The position numbers and the translations under genes were made by a program. The notes beneath the pieces were generated by a model, which was not told the origin of the DNA, searched no databases, and was given only the letters and a program-made list of their open reading frames with translations. Positions 1-9,722 of a stretch of DNA of 64,000 nucleotides are shown here, one piece after another; the first letter of the stretch is position 1; each line of letters starts with the position of its first letter. The DNA comes from Amedibacillus dolichus DSM 3991 (GTDB lineage Bacteria > Bacillota_I > Bacilli_A > Erysipelotrichales > Erysipelotrichaceae): positions 214,947 to 278,946 of the forward strand of contig NZ_DS483478.1 of the NCBI RefSeq assembly GCF_000154285.1. The letters run 5' to 3'.

Positions 1-1244
1 ATATTGCCGATACGTTGATTGTTGGACGTTTTTTAGGTGCGAATGCATTGGCGGCAGTCGGTTCGTCTTATACACTAATGGTCTTTTTAACCTCTATTAT
101 TTTAGGCTTATGTATGGGAAGCAGTGCGTATTTTTCTATTTTATATGGAAGAAAAGCAATAGATGAATTAAAAAACAGTTTTTTCTTATCCTTTTTATTG
201 ATTGGTGCAGTATCACTTATTTTGAATCTGCTTGTCTATCTGTTTATTGATGAAATTATGATGCTTTTGCATATACCAAGTGAAATATACTCCATGATGC
301 AGTCTTATTTATTATGGATATTTGCCGGTATGAGTGCTACCTTTTTATACAATTATTTTGCGAATTTATTACGTGCAGTTGGAAATTCCATGGCACCACT
401 GCTTTTTTTAGCAATTTCAGCAATCTTAAATATTCTTTTGGATTTGCTTTTTGTACTCGTCTTTGCTTGGGGTGTGGAAGGAGCTGCCATTGCAACGGTT
501 TTATCCCAATATGTATCCGGTATCGGTATCATGCTTTATTTTCTAATATATCGTAAAGAATTGCATATTCAAAAACAGCATCGGCGTTGGAATAAGCGAA
601 TCATGTACAAGCTAGGCAGCTTTTCTTTTTACACTTGCCTTCAGCAGTCAGTGATGAACTTAGGCATTTTAGCAGTACAAGGTCTTGTTAATAGCTTTGG
701 AACGGTAATTATGGCAGCTTTTGCAGCAGGAGTGAAAATTGATTCCTTTGCCTATATGCCGGTGCAGGATTACGGCAATGCGTTTTCTACCTTTATTGCA
801 CAAAACTATGGAGCAGGCAAAAAAGAGCGCATTCAAAAAGGAATTCGCAGCTCGTTGGTAGCAGTGTTTTGTTTCACGACAATTATCAGTATTTTGGTGT
901 GTACGTTTGCAAAGGAATTGATCTGTATTTTTGTAGCAGCAGAGGAAACAAAAATCGTTGCGGCAGGTGTGCATTATTTACGCATAGAGGCTAGCTTTTA
1001 TTTCGGTATCGGTTTGTTGTTTCTGTTGTATGGCTATTATCGAGCGATTGAACTGCCGCAAATGTCTGTTATATTGACGGTATTATCCTTAGGAACACGT
1101 GTATTATTAGCTTATGTGTTGTCTGCTACGGCATTAAATGTTTCGGGTATTTGGTTGGCAGTTCCGATCGGTTGGGTACTTGCGGATATATATGGGGTTC
1201 TGTATTATTGGAGAAGGTGTAAACAACAATATAAAAGTATCTAG
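1..1244 (+). CDS. MATE family multidrug/Na+ antiporter, 5'-truncated by window edge
   Basis: Integral membrane efflux protein of the MATE family, which exports drugs or metabolites in exchange for Na+ or H+. The frame is open from the first base and reads I-A-D-T-L-I-V-G-R-F-L-G, the conserved early MATE segment, so the true start lies upstream and roughly 40 residues are missing. About eleven hydrophobic segments and the two-fold repeat typical of the family are visible across the ~410 residues present. It ends at TAG 1242-1244. No terminator is obvious before the next gene. The substrate cannot be inferred. Confidence 0.9.
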   Translation, partial: IADTLIVGRFLGANALAAVGSSYTLMVFLTSIILGLCMGSSAYFSILYGRKAIDELKNSFFLSFLLIGAVSLILNLLVYLFIDEIMMLLHIPSEIYSMMQSYLLWIFAGMSATFLYNYFANLLRAVGNSMAPLLFLAISAILNILLDLLFVLVFAWGVEGAAIATVLSQYVSGIGIMLYFLIYRKELHIQKQHRRWNKRIMYKLGSFSFYTCLQQSVMNLGILAVQGLVNSFGTVIMAAFAAGVKIDSFAYMPVQDYGNAFSTFIAQNYGAGKKERIQKGIRSSLVAVFCFTTIISILVCTFAKELICIFVAAEETKIVAAGVHYLRIEASFYFGIGLLFLLYGYYRAIELPQMSVILTVLSLGTRVLLAYVLSATALNVSGIWLAVPIGWVLADIYGVLYYWRRCKQQYKSI

Positions 1245-1310
1245 CATCATGAAAAGCTTATGTATAAATAAACTGATTTTGTCCTATACTAACTGTTAAG
1301 GAGGATTGTT

Positions 1311-1505
1311 ATGAAATATATACACTATATTGCCTTAACACTTGTTATTGTAGGAGCACTGAATTGGGGCTTGGTAGGGTTGTTTGACTTCAATATTGTA
1401 ACGACATTGTTTGGTATTCATACGATACTTTCAAGAACCATTTATGTTCTAATTGGTTTATGTGGTGTTTGGCTGATTTCCCTTTATCCAAGAATTGATG
1501 ATTAA
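1311..1505 (+). CDS. DUF378 small membrane protein (YuzA-like)
   Basis: A 64-residue protein with two hydrophobic helices and the hallmark G-A-L-N-W-G-L-V-G-L near residues 16-25, diagnostic of the DUF378 family of small bacterial membrane proteins of unknown role. A strong AGGAGG lies at the normal distance from ATG 1311. It is monocistronic: a terminator hairpin follows directly. Confidence 0.85.
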   Translation: MKYIHYIALTLVIVGALNWGLVGLFDFNIVTTLFGIHTILSRTIYVLIGLCGVWLISLYPRIDD

Positions 1506-1508
1506 GAT

Positions 1509-1531
1509 GGGCGGTGCAATGCCGCTTTTTT
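1509..1531 (+). terminator. Rho-independent terminator after DUF378 gene
   Basis: GCGG/CCGC stem with a short loop, followed by six Ts. Confidence 0.65.
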
Positions 1532-1663
1532 AATGGTTAGATAGTGAATATTTACACTTATAAAAACGTATGCTATACTTTCACTAGAAAATATTTTGAA
1601 TCAGAAAGAAAAGAGGATATATAGATAAACAAATATCCATATATGCAGGGAGGAATTTAAAGT

Positions 1664-1882
1664 ATGATAACAATTCTTTTGGTATCCGTCATCGGAACGG
1701 CTGTTTTGACATTGATTTACGCAAAGCTATATCAAATATATATTGAAAAAATGAAGGGTGAAAAGTTAGATAAAGAGATGTTTGCGAAAAGAAACAAAGT
1801 GTTTGCGATCGTTTGTTTCCTTTGTGCTTTTACGGTGATGTGTATTGGACATTATATGGGTGTTCCTTCTATTATGATGTAA
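1664..1882 (+). CDS. Small membrane protein of unknown function
   Basis: A 72-residue protein preceded by GGGAGGAA at good spacing from ATG 1664. Two hydrophobic helices (about residues 2-22 and 47-70) flank a lysine-rich, positively charged central segment (about 29-46) that would lie in the cytoplasm. I do not recognise a family. It is followed by a strong terminator, so it is a stand-alone transcription unit. The good ribosome site and terminator support a real gene despite its size. Confidence 0.6.
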   Translation: MITILLVSVIGTAVLTLIYAKLYQIYIEKMKGEKLDKEMFAKRNKVFAIVCFLCAFTVMCIGHYMGVPSIMM

Positions 1883-1897
1883 GATAAATGCAGTTTA

Positions 1898-1948
1898 GAA
1901 CTGTTTGCTAACGCATGTTTGACAGATTAGCAAATGGTTCTTTTTTTT
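1898..1948 (+). terminator. Rho-independent terminator
   Basis: A 14-bp imperfect stem (GAACTGTTTGCTAA with TTAGCAAATGGTTC) followed by a run of Ts. Confidence 0.75.
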
Positions 1949-1969
1949 ACCCTCCGTATCCTTGATATG

Positions 1970-1990
1970 AAAAAAGTGCCGCAGCACTTT
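1970..1990 (-). terminator. Terminator for the leftward gene at 1989-2582
   Basis: On the minus strand AAAGTGC-tgcg-GCACTTTTTT. The stem begins inside the stop codon of the gene it ends. Confidence 0.7.
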
Positions 1991-2582
1991 AAATGTAATA
2001 TTCGATATAACCGTTTTCCTGTGGTTCACTTTGTTTTTCTTTTACAACCGTTTTAACTTCTTTCCGCTTTTTCATTTGGCGTTCATAAATAGGACGATAT
2101 TCCTGCGGTGAGCATAGCTGCTTGCTGCGGGATTTTCGCTGATGTCGATAGGTAAATACAGAGTGATCGTAAGCCATGCTGTCAAATAAATCATCGCCCA
2201 CTTTGTTGGCACTAAATAATTTGACCTGTGCTCCCTTTTCGAAAATCATTGCCTTCACGAAACGATAAGCTTGCTCAGGTGCAGAGTCAAGATATTCATC
2301 AACCTCTGCCATTAGATATTCCAAAAATTCAGCTAGCTGTTTTTGCTCGATATTGGATTTAAAAACGATACATTCCTCATGCTCCGCATATACACGGGTT
2401 GCCTGTGCGGTAACGAAGTTGCTTTCGATAATCTGATACATTTGCGCACGAATATATTCCCAATAGCTTTGCATAAAGGAATCATCACTTTGCGGTGGCA
2501 AATCAATATGCAAAACATACACCGTAGAACAATGTTTGTATAGGTTGGGTAAAGCATTTACTTTAAGAACTGGAAGCTTCAT
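1989..2582 (-). CDS. Hypothetical protein, ~197 aa
   Basis: I chose ATG 2582 (M-K-L-P-V-L-K) because CAGGAGAG sits 7-9 bases upstream; the frame stays open further upstream but has no ribosome site there. The product is soluble, with an alpha/beta-looking N-terminal half and a highly charged Lys/Arg/Glu tail (last ~50 residues) that may be disordered. I do not recognise a family. It is transcribed alone, opposite its neighbours, and has its own terminator. Confidence 0.65.
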   Translation of the reverse strand: MKLPVLKVNALPNLYKHCSTVYVLHIDLPPQSDDSFMQSYWEYIRAQMYQIIESNFVTAQATRVYAEHEECIVFKSNIEQKQLAEFLEYLMAEVDEYLDSAPEQAYRFVKAMIFEKGAQVKLFSANKVGDDLFDSMAYDHSVFTYRHQRKSRSKQLCSPQEYRPIYERQMKKRKEVKTVVKEKQSEPQENGYIEYYI

Positions 2583-2754
2583 GATACACTCTCTCCTGTT
2601 TATATGTATATTAAGTATATCATATTTTTCATCGAAAGGAAGATTGGATTTCATGGTGTGGAATTGTGGCGATTGGATTGAAAGAATACAGGCATGGTGT
2701 TATACTAACACATGTTGAAAGCATGCGAAATAGAAAAGAAAGAAGGCAGATAGC

Positions 2755-3795
2755 ATGACAAAAATTGATATTATTTCCGGCTTTTTAGGTGCCGGTAAAA
2801 CAACATTGATTAAAAAGTTGATTGCAGAGGGTTTACAAGCTGAAAAGCTGGTTTTGATTGAAAATGAATTTGGGGAAATCGGTATTGACGGAGGCTTTTT
2901 ACAGGACGCGGGTATTGAAATTCGTGAAATGAATTCCGGTTGTATTTGCTGCTCATTGGTAGGCGATTTTTCCGTGGCATTAAAAAAGGTATTGGCACAA
3001 TATGCACCGGATCGTATCATTATCGAGCCTAGTGGGGTTGGTAAGCTATCCGATGTCATCAAAGCAGTTCAAGCTGTGCAAGCGGAAACAGCATTGGAAA
3101 TGAATTCCTATACAACGGTTGTAGATGCACAAAAATGCAAGATGTATATGAAGAATTTTAAGGAATTTTTCAATAATCAGATTGCTTATGCCAATACGAT
3201 CGTATTAAGCCGTACACAAATGATGGAGGAAAAGGCTTTAGAAGCTGTCGTACATGAATTAAAGCATGTGAACGAGCAAGCTCATGTGATTACAACTCCA
3301 TGGGAAGAATTAAACGGTGAGGACATTTTAGCGGTTATGAATGGTTCTTGTCAGTTGGAAAAAGAATTGATGGAAAAGGAACATATTTGTTCGGTATGCG
3401 GACATCAGCATAAGGAACATGAGCATCACCACGACCATGCACATCATCATGAGAAAGGGTGCAGCTGTGGCTGTGATCACGAGCATCATGACCACGATCA
3501 TCACCATCATCATGCCGATGAGGTATTTAGCAGTTGGGGAAAGGAAACACCTCGTACTTATGAACGTGATGAATTGGAAACAATTTTGAAACAGCTAAAC
3601 GAGGAAGAATGCTATGGTAAGGTATTGCGTGCAAAAGGAATGGTAAAAAGCAATGATGACACTTGGTTGTATTTTGACTTTGTACCTGAGGAATATGAAA
3701 TCCGTGTCGGAGCTGCTTCTTACACCGGACGCTTTTGTGTGATTGGCTCTCAGCTGCAAGAAGAAGCGTTAGCAAAATTGTTTAAGGTGGCTTAA
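2755..3795 (+). CDS. COG0523 (CobW/ZNG1-type) GTPase, putative zinc metallochaperone
   Basis: G3E GTPase of the COG0523 family, which delivers metals (often zinc) to client proteins. Visible: Walker A G-F-L-G-A-G-K-T-T at residues 9-17, the metal-binding GCxCC motif as G-C-I-C-C at 62-66, and E-P-S-G-V after the switch region. A very His/Cys-rich loop lies at about 210-256, with more than 20 histidines and two Cys pairs. A C-terminal CobW_C-type domain follows. The His-rich loop is the classic metal store of this family. It starts a three-gene operon; the next gene begins one base after this stop. Metal identity is inferred. Confidence 0.88.
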   Translation: MTKIDIISGFLGAGKTTLIKKLIAEGLQAEKLVLIENEFGEIGIDGGFLQDAGIEIREMNSGCICCSLVGDFSVALKKVLAQYAPDRIIIEPSGVGKLSDVIKAVQAVQAETALEMNSYTTVVDAQKCKMYMKNFKEFFNNQIAYANTIVLSRTQMMEEKALEAVVHELKHVNEQAHVITTPWEELNGEDILAVMNGSCQLEKELMEKEHICSVCGHQHKEHEHHHDHAHHHEKGCSCGCDHEHHDHDHHHHHADEVFSSWGKETPRTYERDELETILKQLNEEECYGKVLRAKGMVKSNDDTWLYFDFVPEEYEIRVGAASYTGRFCVIGSQLQEEALAKLFKVA

Positions 3796-3796
3796 G

Positions 3797-4741
3797 ATGA
3801 GCATACCTGTATATATATTTACCGGCTTTTTAGAAAGCGGAAAGACAACACTTATCAAGGATACTTTATTAGATCCCGGCTTTGGACAAGAGGAAAAAAC
3901 ATTACTGCTTGTTTGTGAGGAAGGCATGGTGGAATATGACGATGCCTTTTTGGCAAAAACAAATACAACCTTAGTTGTTGTAGAAAAGGAAGAGGATTTA
4001 AGCTATGCGTTTTTAAAAAAATGCGATGCTATGATTGAACCGGATCGTGTCATGATCGAGTTTAACGGAACATGGTCTTTGGCGAACTTTATGGAAATCG
4101 AACAGCCGTTTGACTGGGTGTTGGTACAGATTCTTTCTACTGTTGATGCTTCCACCTTCCAGCTTTATATCAACAATATGCGCTCCATGATCTACGATCA
4201 GCTTTTGCATTCCGAGGTTATCATTTTCAATCGTTGCAGTGCCGATACGAAAAAGATGTATTTACGCAATAATATCAAGGCAATCAATAAGGGAGCACAG
4301 CTTATTTATGAAACCGTTGATGGGGAAATCGTAGAGCTTGGTGATGAAGATCTTCCATTTGATTTACAAGCCGATACGATCGTTATAAATGATGATGACT
4401 ATGGCTTATGGTACATGGACGCTTTGGAACACCCACGCAAATATGAAGGAAAAACGGTTCAGTTAAAGGGGAAGGTAGTATCACCTTATGTTGAGGGGAT
4501 TCGTAATGCCTTTGTTTTCGGACGCTATGCAATGGTTTGTTGCGCAGATGATACGTCTTTGATCGGCTTGTTGTGCCACTATAAGCAGGCAAGTGAGTTG
4601 TTGCCGAATAGCTGGGTTTGTATCGAGGCGCAAATCGAAGTAGAATATGACGAGAACTTCCATGGAGAAGTACCGATCCTTTATGTTAAGGCACTTCATG
4701 AAGTAGAGCCGCTTGCCGATGAACTTGTGTATTTTAATTAG
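3797..4741 (+). CDS. COG0523-like GTPase fused to a YcgQ/DUF1980-like C-terminal domain
   Basis: The N-terminal half is a CobW-type G domain with Walker A G-F-L-E-S-G-K-T-T (residues 8-16), but the GCxCC metal motif of the upstream paralogue is absent. The C-terminal ~115 residues (about 198-314) contain D-x-x-Y-x-x-Y-x-G-K-x-V-x-L-x-G followed by F-G-R-Y-A-M-V-C-C-A-D-D, very like the soluble domain of YcgQ/TIGR03943 proteins that work with YcgR permeases in zinc-starvation regulons. Fusion to a GTPase is unusual and supports a metal-trafficking role. It is coupled to the preceding and following genes with almost no spacing. Confidence 0.75.
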   Translation: MSIPVYIFTGFLESGKTTLIKDTLLDPGFGQEEKTLLLVCEEGMVEYDDAFLAKTNTTLVVVEKEEDLSYAFLKKCDAMIEPDRVMIEFNGTWSLANFMEIEQPFDWVLVQILSTVDASTFQLYINNMRSMIYDQLLHSEVIIFNRCSADTKKMYLRNNIKAINKGAQLIYETVDGEIVELGDEDLPFDLQADTIVINDDDYGLWYMDALEHPRKYEGKTVQLKGKVVSPYVEGIRNAFVFGRYAMVCCADDTSLIGLLCHYKQASELLPNSWVCIEAQIEVEYDENFHGEVPILYVKALHEVEPLADELVYFN

Positions 4742-4752
4742 AGGAATTGCTT

Positions 4753-5061
4753 ATGAAGGATATACTACATAAAGAACAACTGATGAGCTATGCGGAGCAG
4801 CTTCTTGCACCGGCACAGGTGGAGGAAATCGAGCTTAGTGAGGTTATTAGCGATGCACATGGCGATACGCATATTTGGGGAATTACGTGTGATACCATGG
4901 AGGAATATTGGCTGATAGAGCAGGATAGTCCTTGTGCTTTGTTTCGTAAAAGCGGTATTTATGCTTTGGCTCGACATGCTTATGAAGCATATCTTGAGCA
5001 GCTGGAGCATAAGGATGTTCGCAGTGAATTAAACGATCGACAGCAATATATGACTTCGTGA
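4753..5061 (+). CDS. Small acidic hypothetical protein of the COG0523 operon
   Basis: A 102-residue protein. ATG 4753 follows a GAGG at good spacing; an in-frame TTG two codons earlier is less likely. It is acidic, with one central W-G-I-T-C and a charged helix near the C-terminus. It starts 11 bases after the GTPase-DUF1980 gene and the operon terminator follows it, so it is co-transcribed. I do not recognise a family; a role as partner of the metal GTPases is an inference from position only. Confidence 0.6.
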   Translation: MKDILHKEQLMSYAEQLLAPAQVEEIELSEVISDAHGDTHIWGITCDTMEEYWLIEQDSPCALFRKSGIYALARHAYEAYLEQLEHKDVRSELNDRQQYMTS

Positions 5062-5079
5062 ACAAAAAGTAAGGAAATA

Positions 5080-5121
5080 GCTGCCCTCTTTATCGAGAAT
5101 ATCGATAAGGAGGGTCTTTTT
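5080..5121 (+). terminator. Terminator of the COG0523 operon
   Basis: CCCTCtTTATCGA-gaata-TCGATAAGgAGGG stem followed by TCTTTTT. The rest of 5122-5356 holds a TATAAT-like -10 near 5320 for the ABC operon and nothing else I can support. Confidence 0.75.
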
Positions 5122-5356
5122 ATGAAAGCAGAAACAATCGAAGCGTACGAATAAGTATCCGTATCAATTTGTACAAGCATGCTTTGTGTTGATGCGTATA
5201 GTAGGTTTCTTTATCAAACGCTAGAAACTGTATCATAACAATCGCTTTATTTTTATCGGCTAATGTGTGAAGCTTGTGTGAAATCTGTTTTTTACGTGTT
5301 GAATGTAGGTTTTTTTAGTATAATATAGCTATCAAAACAATGGAAGGGGAATATCC

Positions 5357-6061
5357 ATGAGTGCATATATTGAATTTAAAAATGTAAAAAAAGTTTATCA
5401 GATGGGTGAGGTTGAAATCGAGGCTTTGCGAGGTGTTGATTTTACTATTGATAAAGGTGAGTTTGTGATCATTGCCGGTGCTAGTGGTGCGGGTAAGAGT
5501 ACCATTTTAAATATTTTAGGTGGTATGGATAGCTGTACAAGCGGAGATATTTTTGTTGATGGGCGAGAGATCAGCAAGTTTTCCAATAAGGAGCTGACAA
5601 CTTATCGCCGCTATGATATAGGCTTTGTGTTTCAGTTTTATAACCTAGTACAAAATTTAACTGCCAAAGAAAATGTGGAATTGGCAACACAAATTTCGAA
5701 AAATCCTTTGGATATTGATGAAACCATTGCGGCAGTAGGCTTGCGTGAGCGTGCGCAAAACTTCCCGGCACAGCTTTCCGGAGGGGAACAGCAGCGTGTG
5801 GCGATTGCACGTGCATTGGCAAAGAATCCAAAGCTTTTGTTATGCGATGAGCCTACGGGAGCATTGGATTATAATACCGGTAAGCAGATTTTAAAGCTGT
5901 TGCAGGATATGTGTAAATCGCATCATATCAGCGTTGTTGTCATCACGCATAACCTAGCTCTTACGGCGATGGGGGATAAGGTCATCAAGGTGCGCAACGG
6001 AGCAATCGAAAGTATTGAAATCAATGAAAATCCATTGCCAGTGGAAAGGATTGAATATTGA
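5357..6061 (+). CDS. ABC transporter ATP-binding protein (MacB/LolD type)
   Basis: ATPase subunit of a type VII (MacB-like) ABC system. Visible: Walker [10 protein letters not shown] near residue 40, Q-loop F-V-F-Q-F-Y-N-L, signature L-S-G-G-E-Q-Q-R, Walker [13 protein letters not shown] and H-loop V-I-T-H-N. Its 234 residues are the normal length. An AAGGGGA precedes ATG 5357. It overlaps the permease start by one base (TGATG), so the two are translationally coupled. Such pairs in Firmicutes export peptides or drugs, or move lipids or lipoproteins. Confidence 0.92.
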   Translation: MSAYIEFKNVKKVYQMGEVEIEALRGVDFTIDKGEFVIIAGASGAGKSTILNILGGMDSCTSGDIFVDGREISKFSNKELTTYRRYDIGFVFQFYNLVQNLTAKENVELATQISKNPLDIDETIAAVGLRERAQNFPAQLSGGEQQRVAIARALAKNPKLLLCDEPTGALDYNTGKQILKLLQDMCKSHHISVVVITHNLALTAMGDKVIKVRNGAIESIEINENPLPVERIEY

Positions 6062-9000
6062 TGAAAGCATATATAAAGGATATTCTTCGTGAGGTTCGTC
6101 ATAGTATGGGAAGATTCTTTTCCATTATGGCAATCGTGGCGATTGGTACAGCGTTTTTTGCCGGTGTGAAGGCCAGTGTGCCGGATATGCTGCATACGGC
6201 AGATGACTATTTTCGCGAATATAACCTTATGGATATTCGTTTGATGTCAAGTATGGGCTTTACGAAGGAAGATGTAGAAGCAATTCGCAAGGCTGATGGC
6301 TTAGAAGGGGTTATGCCTACGCATACGATGGATTTTATAACTCATAAGGGAACAACGCAGCATGTTGTAAAGGCCATATCTTTGCCAAAAACAGATAAAG
6401 ATGATCCTGATTATATTAACCACGTACGTTTGATTTCCGGACGTATGCCGCAAAATCCAAAGGAGTGTCTTGTGGAGGAACAAGAGCTAAAAGATATGGG
6501 GTATAGGATCGGTGATACCATTACCTTGGAAAGCGGAACGAAATCTGCGGTTAGTGAGTATTTGAAGCAGGATACCTATACGATTGTTGGTACAGCCTAT
6601 ACACCGGATTACTTGAATTACTCGAAAGGGACAAGTACGATTGGAAATGGAACAGTTGATTTGTTTATTATGATTGATGATGAGAATTTTGTATCGGACT
6701 ACTATACAGAAGTATTGGTAACGGTTAAAGGGGCAGATGCTTACGATAGTTATGGCGATGCCTATTTTGAGGTTGTGGATAAGGTAAGCAATGAGCTGAC
6801 AAGTATCGGTATGGATTGCAGCGATATCCGTTATGCAGAGCTGCAAAAGCTTGCGCAACAGGAATTTGATAAGGGAAAGGCAGAGTATGAAGCAGGAGTC
6901 AGCAGATTTGAAGATGAAATAGCGAAAGGAGAAGCTAAGCTTGAAAGCGCTAAAGATCAATTGTTGCTTGGAACAGCGCAGCTAACCAGCAGTAAAGCCA
7001 ATTTTGAAACGATGCAGACAACGATGCAGCTGCAAATAACGCAGGGAGAAGCGAGTATAGCGCAATATGAAGCACAGCTCAATGAGGTTGTGGCCTTAAA
7101 ACAACAGATGCAAGAAGAAATACAACCACTTTTAGATGGGTTTGAAAATCAAATAGCACAAGCAGAAAAACGTCTTGATGAGATTGAAAGGCAGTTGGCA
7201 GATCCCAATGTAAGTGAAAGTGAAAGAGCATTGCTTGAAGCGGAAAAGAAGGTGCTTGAGCAAAGCATAGCGGCAGCACAAAAATCCATCGAAAGCACTA
7301 AGGCAGCACTTGTTAAGATGGAAGAAAAGGTACAATATTTCCAACAACAGATTGCAAGCGGAAAAGCACAGCTAGTTGCAGCGAAGCAACAATTAGCTAA
7401 CGGACAAAAAACGGCACAGCAGGAATTTACTGCTGCACAGGCAAAGCTAGATACCGGTCAAAAGGCGTATGTAGAAGGAAAGTTGGAGCTTGAAAAAAAT
7501 CGCAAGTTAGGTGAAAAGGAGCTGGAATTGGCAAAAGAGGAGCTCTCCGTTGCTGAACAGCAGCTACAAAAGCTTCCCCAGCCAAACTGGTATGTGTTGG
7601 ATCGTAATTCCCATTATGCTTATCGTGATTATGAAAGTGTTACACAGCGCATGGACGGAATTGCAAAGGTATTTCCACTGTTTTTCTTGATCGTTTGTGC
7701 ATTGGTATGCTTAACTACGATGACACGCATGGTCGATGAACAGCGTGGTATGATCGGAACCTATAAGGCACTTGGATATTCCAATGGCAAGATTGCTATG
7801 AAGTACTTGGCGTATGCCTTGGTAGCCGGAGTAGTAGGAAGCATTATCGGCTGTGTTGTAGGAATGCTTCTATTCCCTTCTGTCATCTTTAATGCTTGGA
7901 ATTTGATGTACAATCTACCGGAATTAAAGTTTGTATTACAGCTTCCACTTGCTATTGCCTCTAGTGTAAGTGTAATTGCTGTTACCTTGTTAGCAACCTT
8001 TGTGGCATGTTACAAAGAATTAACGGAAGTTCCCGCTTTGCTTATGCGTCCGAAACCACCAAAGAGCGGCAAGACCATTTTGTTGGAGCGTATTTCTTTC
8101 TTGTGGAAACGCTTCTCCTTTAGTCAAAAGGTAACCGCACGCAATATTATTCGTTATAAAAAACGCTTCTTTATGACTGTAATCGGTATTAGTGGGTGTA
8201 CGGCATTGCTGGTGGCAGGCTTTGGTATTCAAGACAGCATCAGTGAGGTTGTGGATAAGCAATATGAAGAAATCATGCGCTATGATGCAATGCTGAGCTT
8301 TGATGCCGACAGTACGTATAAGCAGCGAGATGCGATCATAGAGGAATTGAAATCCGATTCACTTGTTAAAGATCAAACAGCTTTGATGCAAATAAATGCA
8401 ACGGTAAAGGATAACGGAGAAGATACTGCGGTAAGCGTTATTGTGCCGGAGGATAGCGCAGCCTTTGAACAATTTGTTAAAATTGCGAATCGTAAGAGCG
8501 GAAAAGAGTTAAGTTTTGCAAATGATGGGGCAATCATTACCGAAAAGTTGGCGATGAATATGAAGCTTTCTGTTGGAGATACCTTATCCATTGCTCTTGC
8601 TGATGGAGTAAGCAAAGATGTGAAAATCAGCGGAATCATGGAAAACTATGTTGGACATTATGTGTATATGACACCGGCTTACTATAAACAGCTCTCTCAG
8701 CAGCGAAACGTATCCAATGCTCTTTATATTAAGATGAATAAGGTGAACGATAAGAACGAAAGCACACTGGGAAATCGTTATATGGAAAAAGACGGAGTCA
8801 GCTCCATGGCCTTTTATCATGGTGTAGCGGAAAGCTTTGATGATACGATTGCATCGTTGAATTTTGTTATTTATGTGTTGATCGGAGCTGCCGGCTTACT
8901 GGCGTTTGTGGTGCTATATAACCTTACAAATGTAAATGTCAGTGAGCGCATTCGAGAAATCGCAACCATTAAGGTACTAGGCTTCTATCCGCTAGAGGTA

Positions 9001-9258
9001 GCTAGTTATGTTTATCGTGAAAATCTTGTTTTAACCTTGATTGGAGGCTTATGCGGTCTTTGCTTAGGAATCGGACTTCATGCTTTGATCATGAATTTAG
9101 CAGAAATGCCGGAGATCATGTTCGGTCGTAATATTGATGCATCATCATTTGTTTTTGCGCTGATTCTCACCCTTGTATTCTCTATGGCTGTTAATCTTGT
9201 GATGTATCGTAAGCTGCAAAAAATCCCGATGGTAGAATCTTTGAAATCAGTGGAGTAA
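6061..9258 (+). CDS. FtsX-family ABC permease with large coiled-coil extracellular domain
   Basis: A 1065-residue permease beginning at ATG 6061. One N-terminal membrane helix (about 20-40) is followed by a long extracellular region containing a strongly Ala/Gln/Glu/Lys-rich coiled coil (about residues 270-505) with an adaptor-like antiparallel pattern. Two FtsX domains then lie in the membrane (about 540-670 and 930-1060). This layout is typical of single-chain Firmicute MacB-like permeases in which the coiled coil replaces a separate periplasmic adaptor. It pairs with the upstream ATPase; the substrate is unknown. Confidence 0.88.
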   Translation: MKAYIKDILREVRHSMGRFFSIMAIVAIGTAFFAGVKASVPDMLHTADDYFREYNLMDIRLMSSMGFTKEDVEAIRKADGLEGVMPTHTMDFITHKGTTQHVVKAISLPKTDKDDPDYINHVRLISGRMPQNPKECLVEEQELKDMGYRIGDTITLESGTKSAVSEYLKQDTYTIVGTAYTPDYLNYSKGTSTIGNGTVDLFIMIDDENFVSDYYTEVLVTVKGADAYDSYGDAYFEVVDKVSNELTSIGMDCSDIRYAELQKLAQQEFDKGKAEYEAGVSRFEDEIAKGEAKLESAKDQLLLGTAQLTSSKANFETMQTTMQLQITQGEASIAQYEAQLNEVVALKQQMQEEIQPLLDGFENQIAQAEKRLDEIERQLADPNVSESERALLEAEKKVLEQSIAAAQKSIESTKAALVKMEEKVQYFQQQIASGKAQLVAAKQQLANGQKTAQQEFTAAQAKLDTGQKAYVEGKLELEKNRKLGEKELELAKEELSVAEQQLQKLPQPNWYVLDRNSHYAYRDYESVTQRMDGIAKVFPLFFLIVCALVCLTTMTRMVDEQRGMIGTYKALGYSNGKIAMKYLAYALVAGVVGSIIGCVVGMLLFPSVIFNAWNLMYNLPELKFVLQLPLAIASSVSVIAVTLLATFVACYKELTEVPALLMRPKPPKSGKTILLERISFLWKRFSFSQKVTARNIIRYKKRFFMTVIGISGCTALLVAGFGIQDSISEVVDKQYEEIMRYDAMLSFDADSTYKQRDAIIEELKSDSLVKDQTALMQINATVKDNGEDTAVSVIVPEDSAAFEQFVKIANRKSGKELSFANDGAIITEKLAMNMKLSVGDTLSIALADGVSKDVKISGIMENYVGHYVYMTPAYYKQLSQQRNVSNALYIKMNKVNDKNESTLGNRYMEKDGVSSMAFYHGVAESFDDTIASLNFVIYVLIGAAGLLAFVVLYNLTNVNVSERIREIATIKVLGFYPLEVASYVYRENLVLTLIGGLCGLCLGIGLHALIMNLAEMPEIMFGRNIDASSFVFALILTLVFSMAVNLVMYRKLQKIPMVESLKSVE

Positions 9259-9261
9259 TTG

Positions 9262-9720
9262 ATGCAAGATTATCAGGAATATTATCAGACACCGCTTGGT
9301 TTAGTACAGATTTGTGCAAAGGACAGCGGTATTACAAAAATTGCATTTGCGGACGCTGCCAATAAACAGCGTCCGAATGTGTGGACAACACAGTGTATTC
9401 GACAGCTGCAAGAATATTTCGATGGCTTGCGCAAGGAATTTACACTTCCTCTTGTATTAGAGGGAACAGCATTTCAAAAGAAAGTATGGACGGCTTTATG
9501 TAAAATACCTTATGGAGAAACGAGGTCTTATCAGGATATTGCAAGAATGATCGATCAACCAAAAGCGTGTCGAGCGGTGGGAATGGCAAATAATCGCAAT
9601 CCTATCGTAATCGTGATACCTTGTCATCGGGTAATCGGGAAAAATAAGACCCTTGTTGGCTATGGTGGTGGCTTAAAGCGAAAAGAATATTTGTTGAAGC
9701 TTGAGAAAAATGTGAAATGA
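9262..9720 (+). CDS. ogt: Methylated-DNA--protein-cysteine S-methyltransferase
   Basis: Suicidal DNA-repair enzyme that removes O6-alkyl groups from guanine. The active-site motif I-P-C-H-R-V-I-G is seen with Cys at residue 121, and the helix-turn-helix arginine-finger region R-A-V-G-M-A-N-N-R-N-P lies just before it. The 152-residue length is standard. ATG 9262 starts three bases after the permease stop, so it is probably the last gene of that operon, although the functions look unrelated. Confidence 0.93.
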   Translation: MQDYQEYYQTPLGLVQICAKDSGITKIAFADAANKQRPNVWTTQCIRQLQEYFDGLRKEFTLPLVLEGTAFQKKVWTALCKIPYGETRSYQDIARMIDQPKACRAVGMANNRNPIVIVIPCHRVIGKNKTLVGYGGGLKRKEYLLKLEKNVK

Positions 9721-9722
9721 TA

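Noticed and set aside
3400..3520. CAT/CAC-rich stretch as a possible tandem DNA repeat
   Set aside because: It is the codon-level footprint of the His-rich metal loop of the COG0523 protein, not a repeat array.
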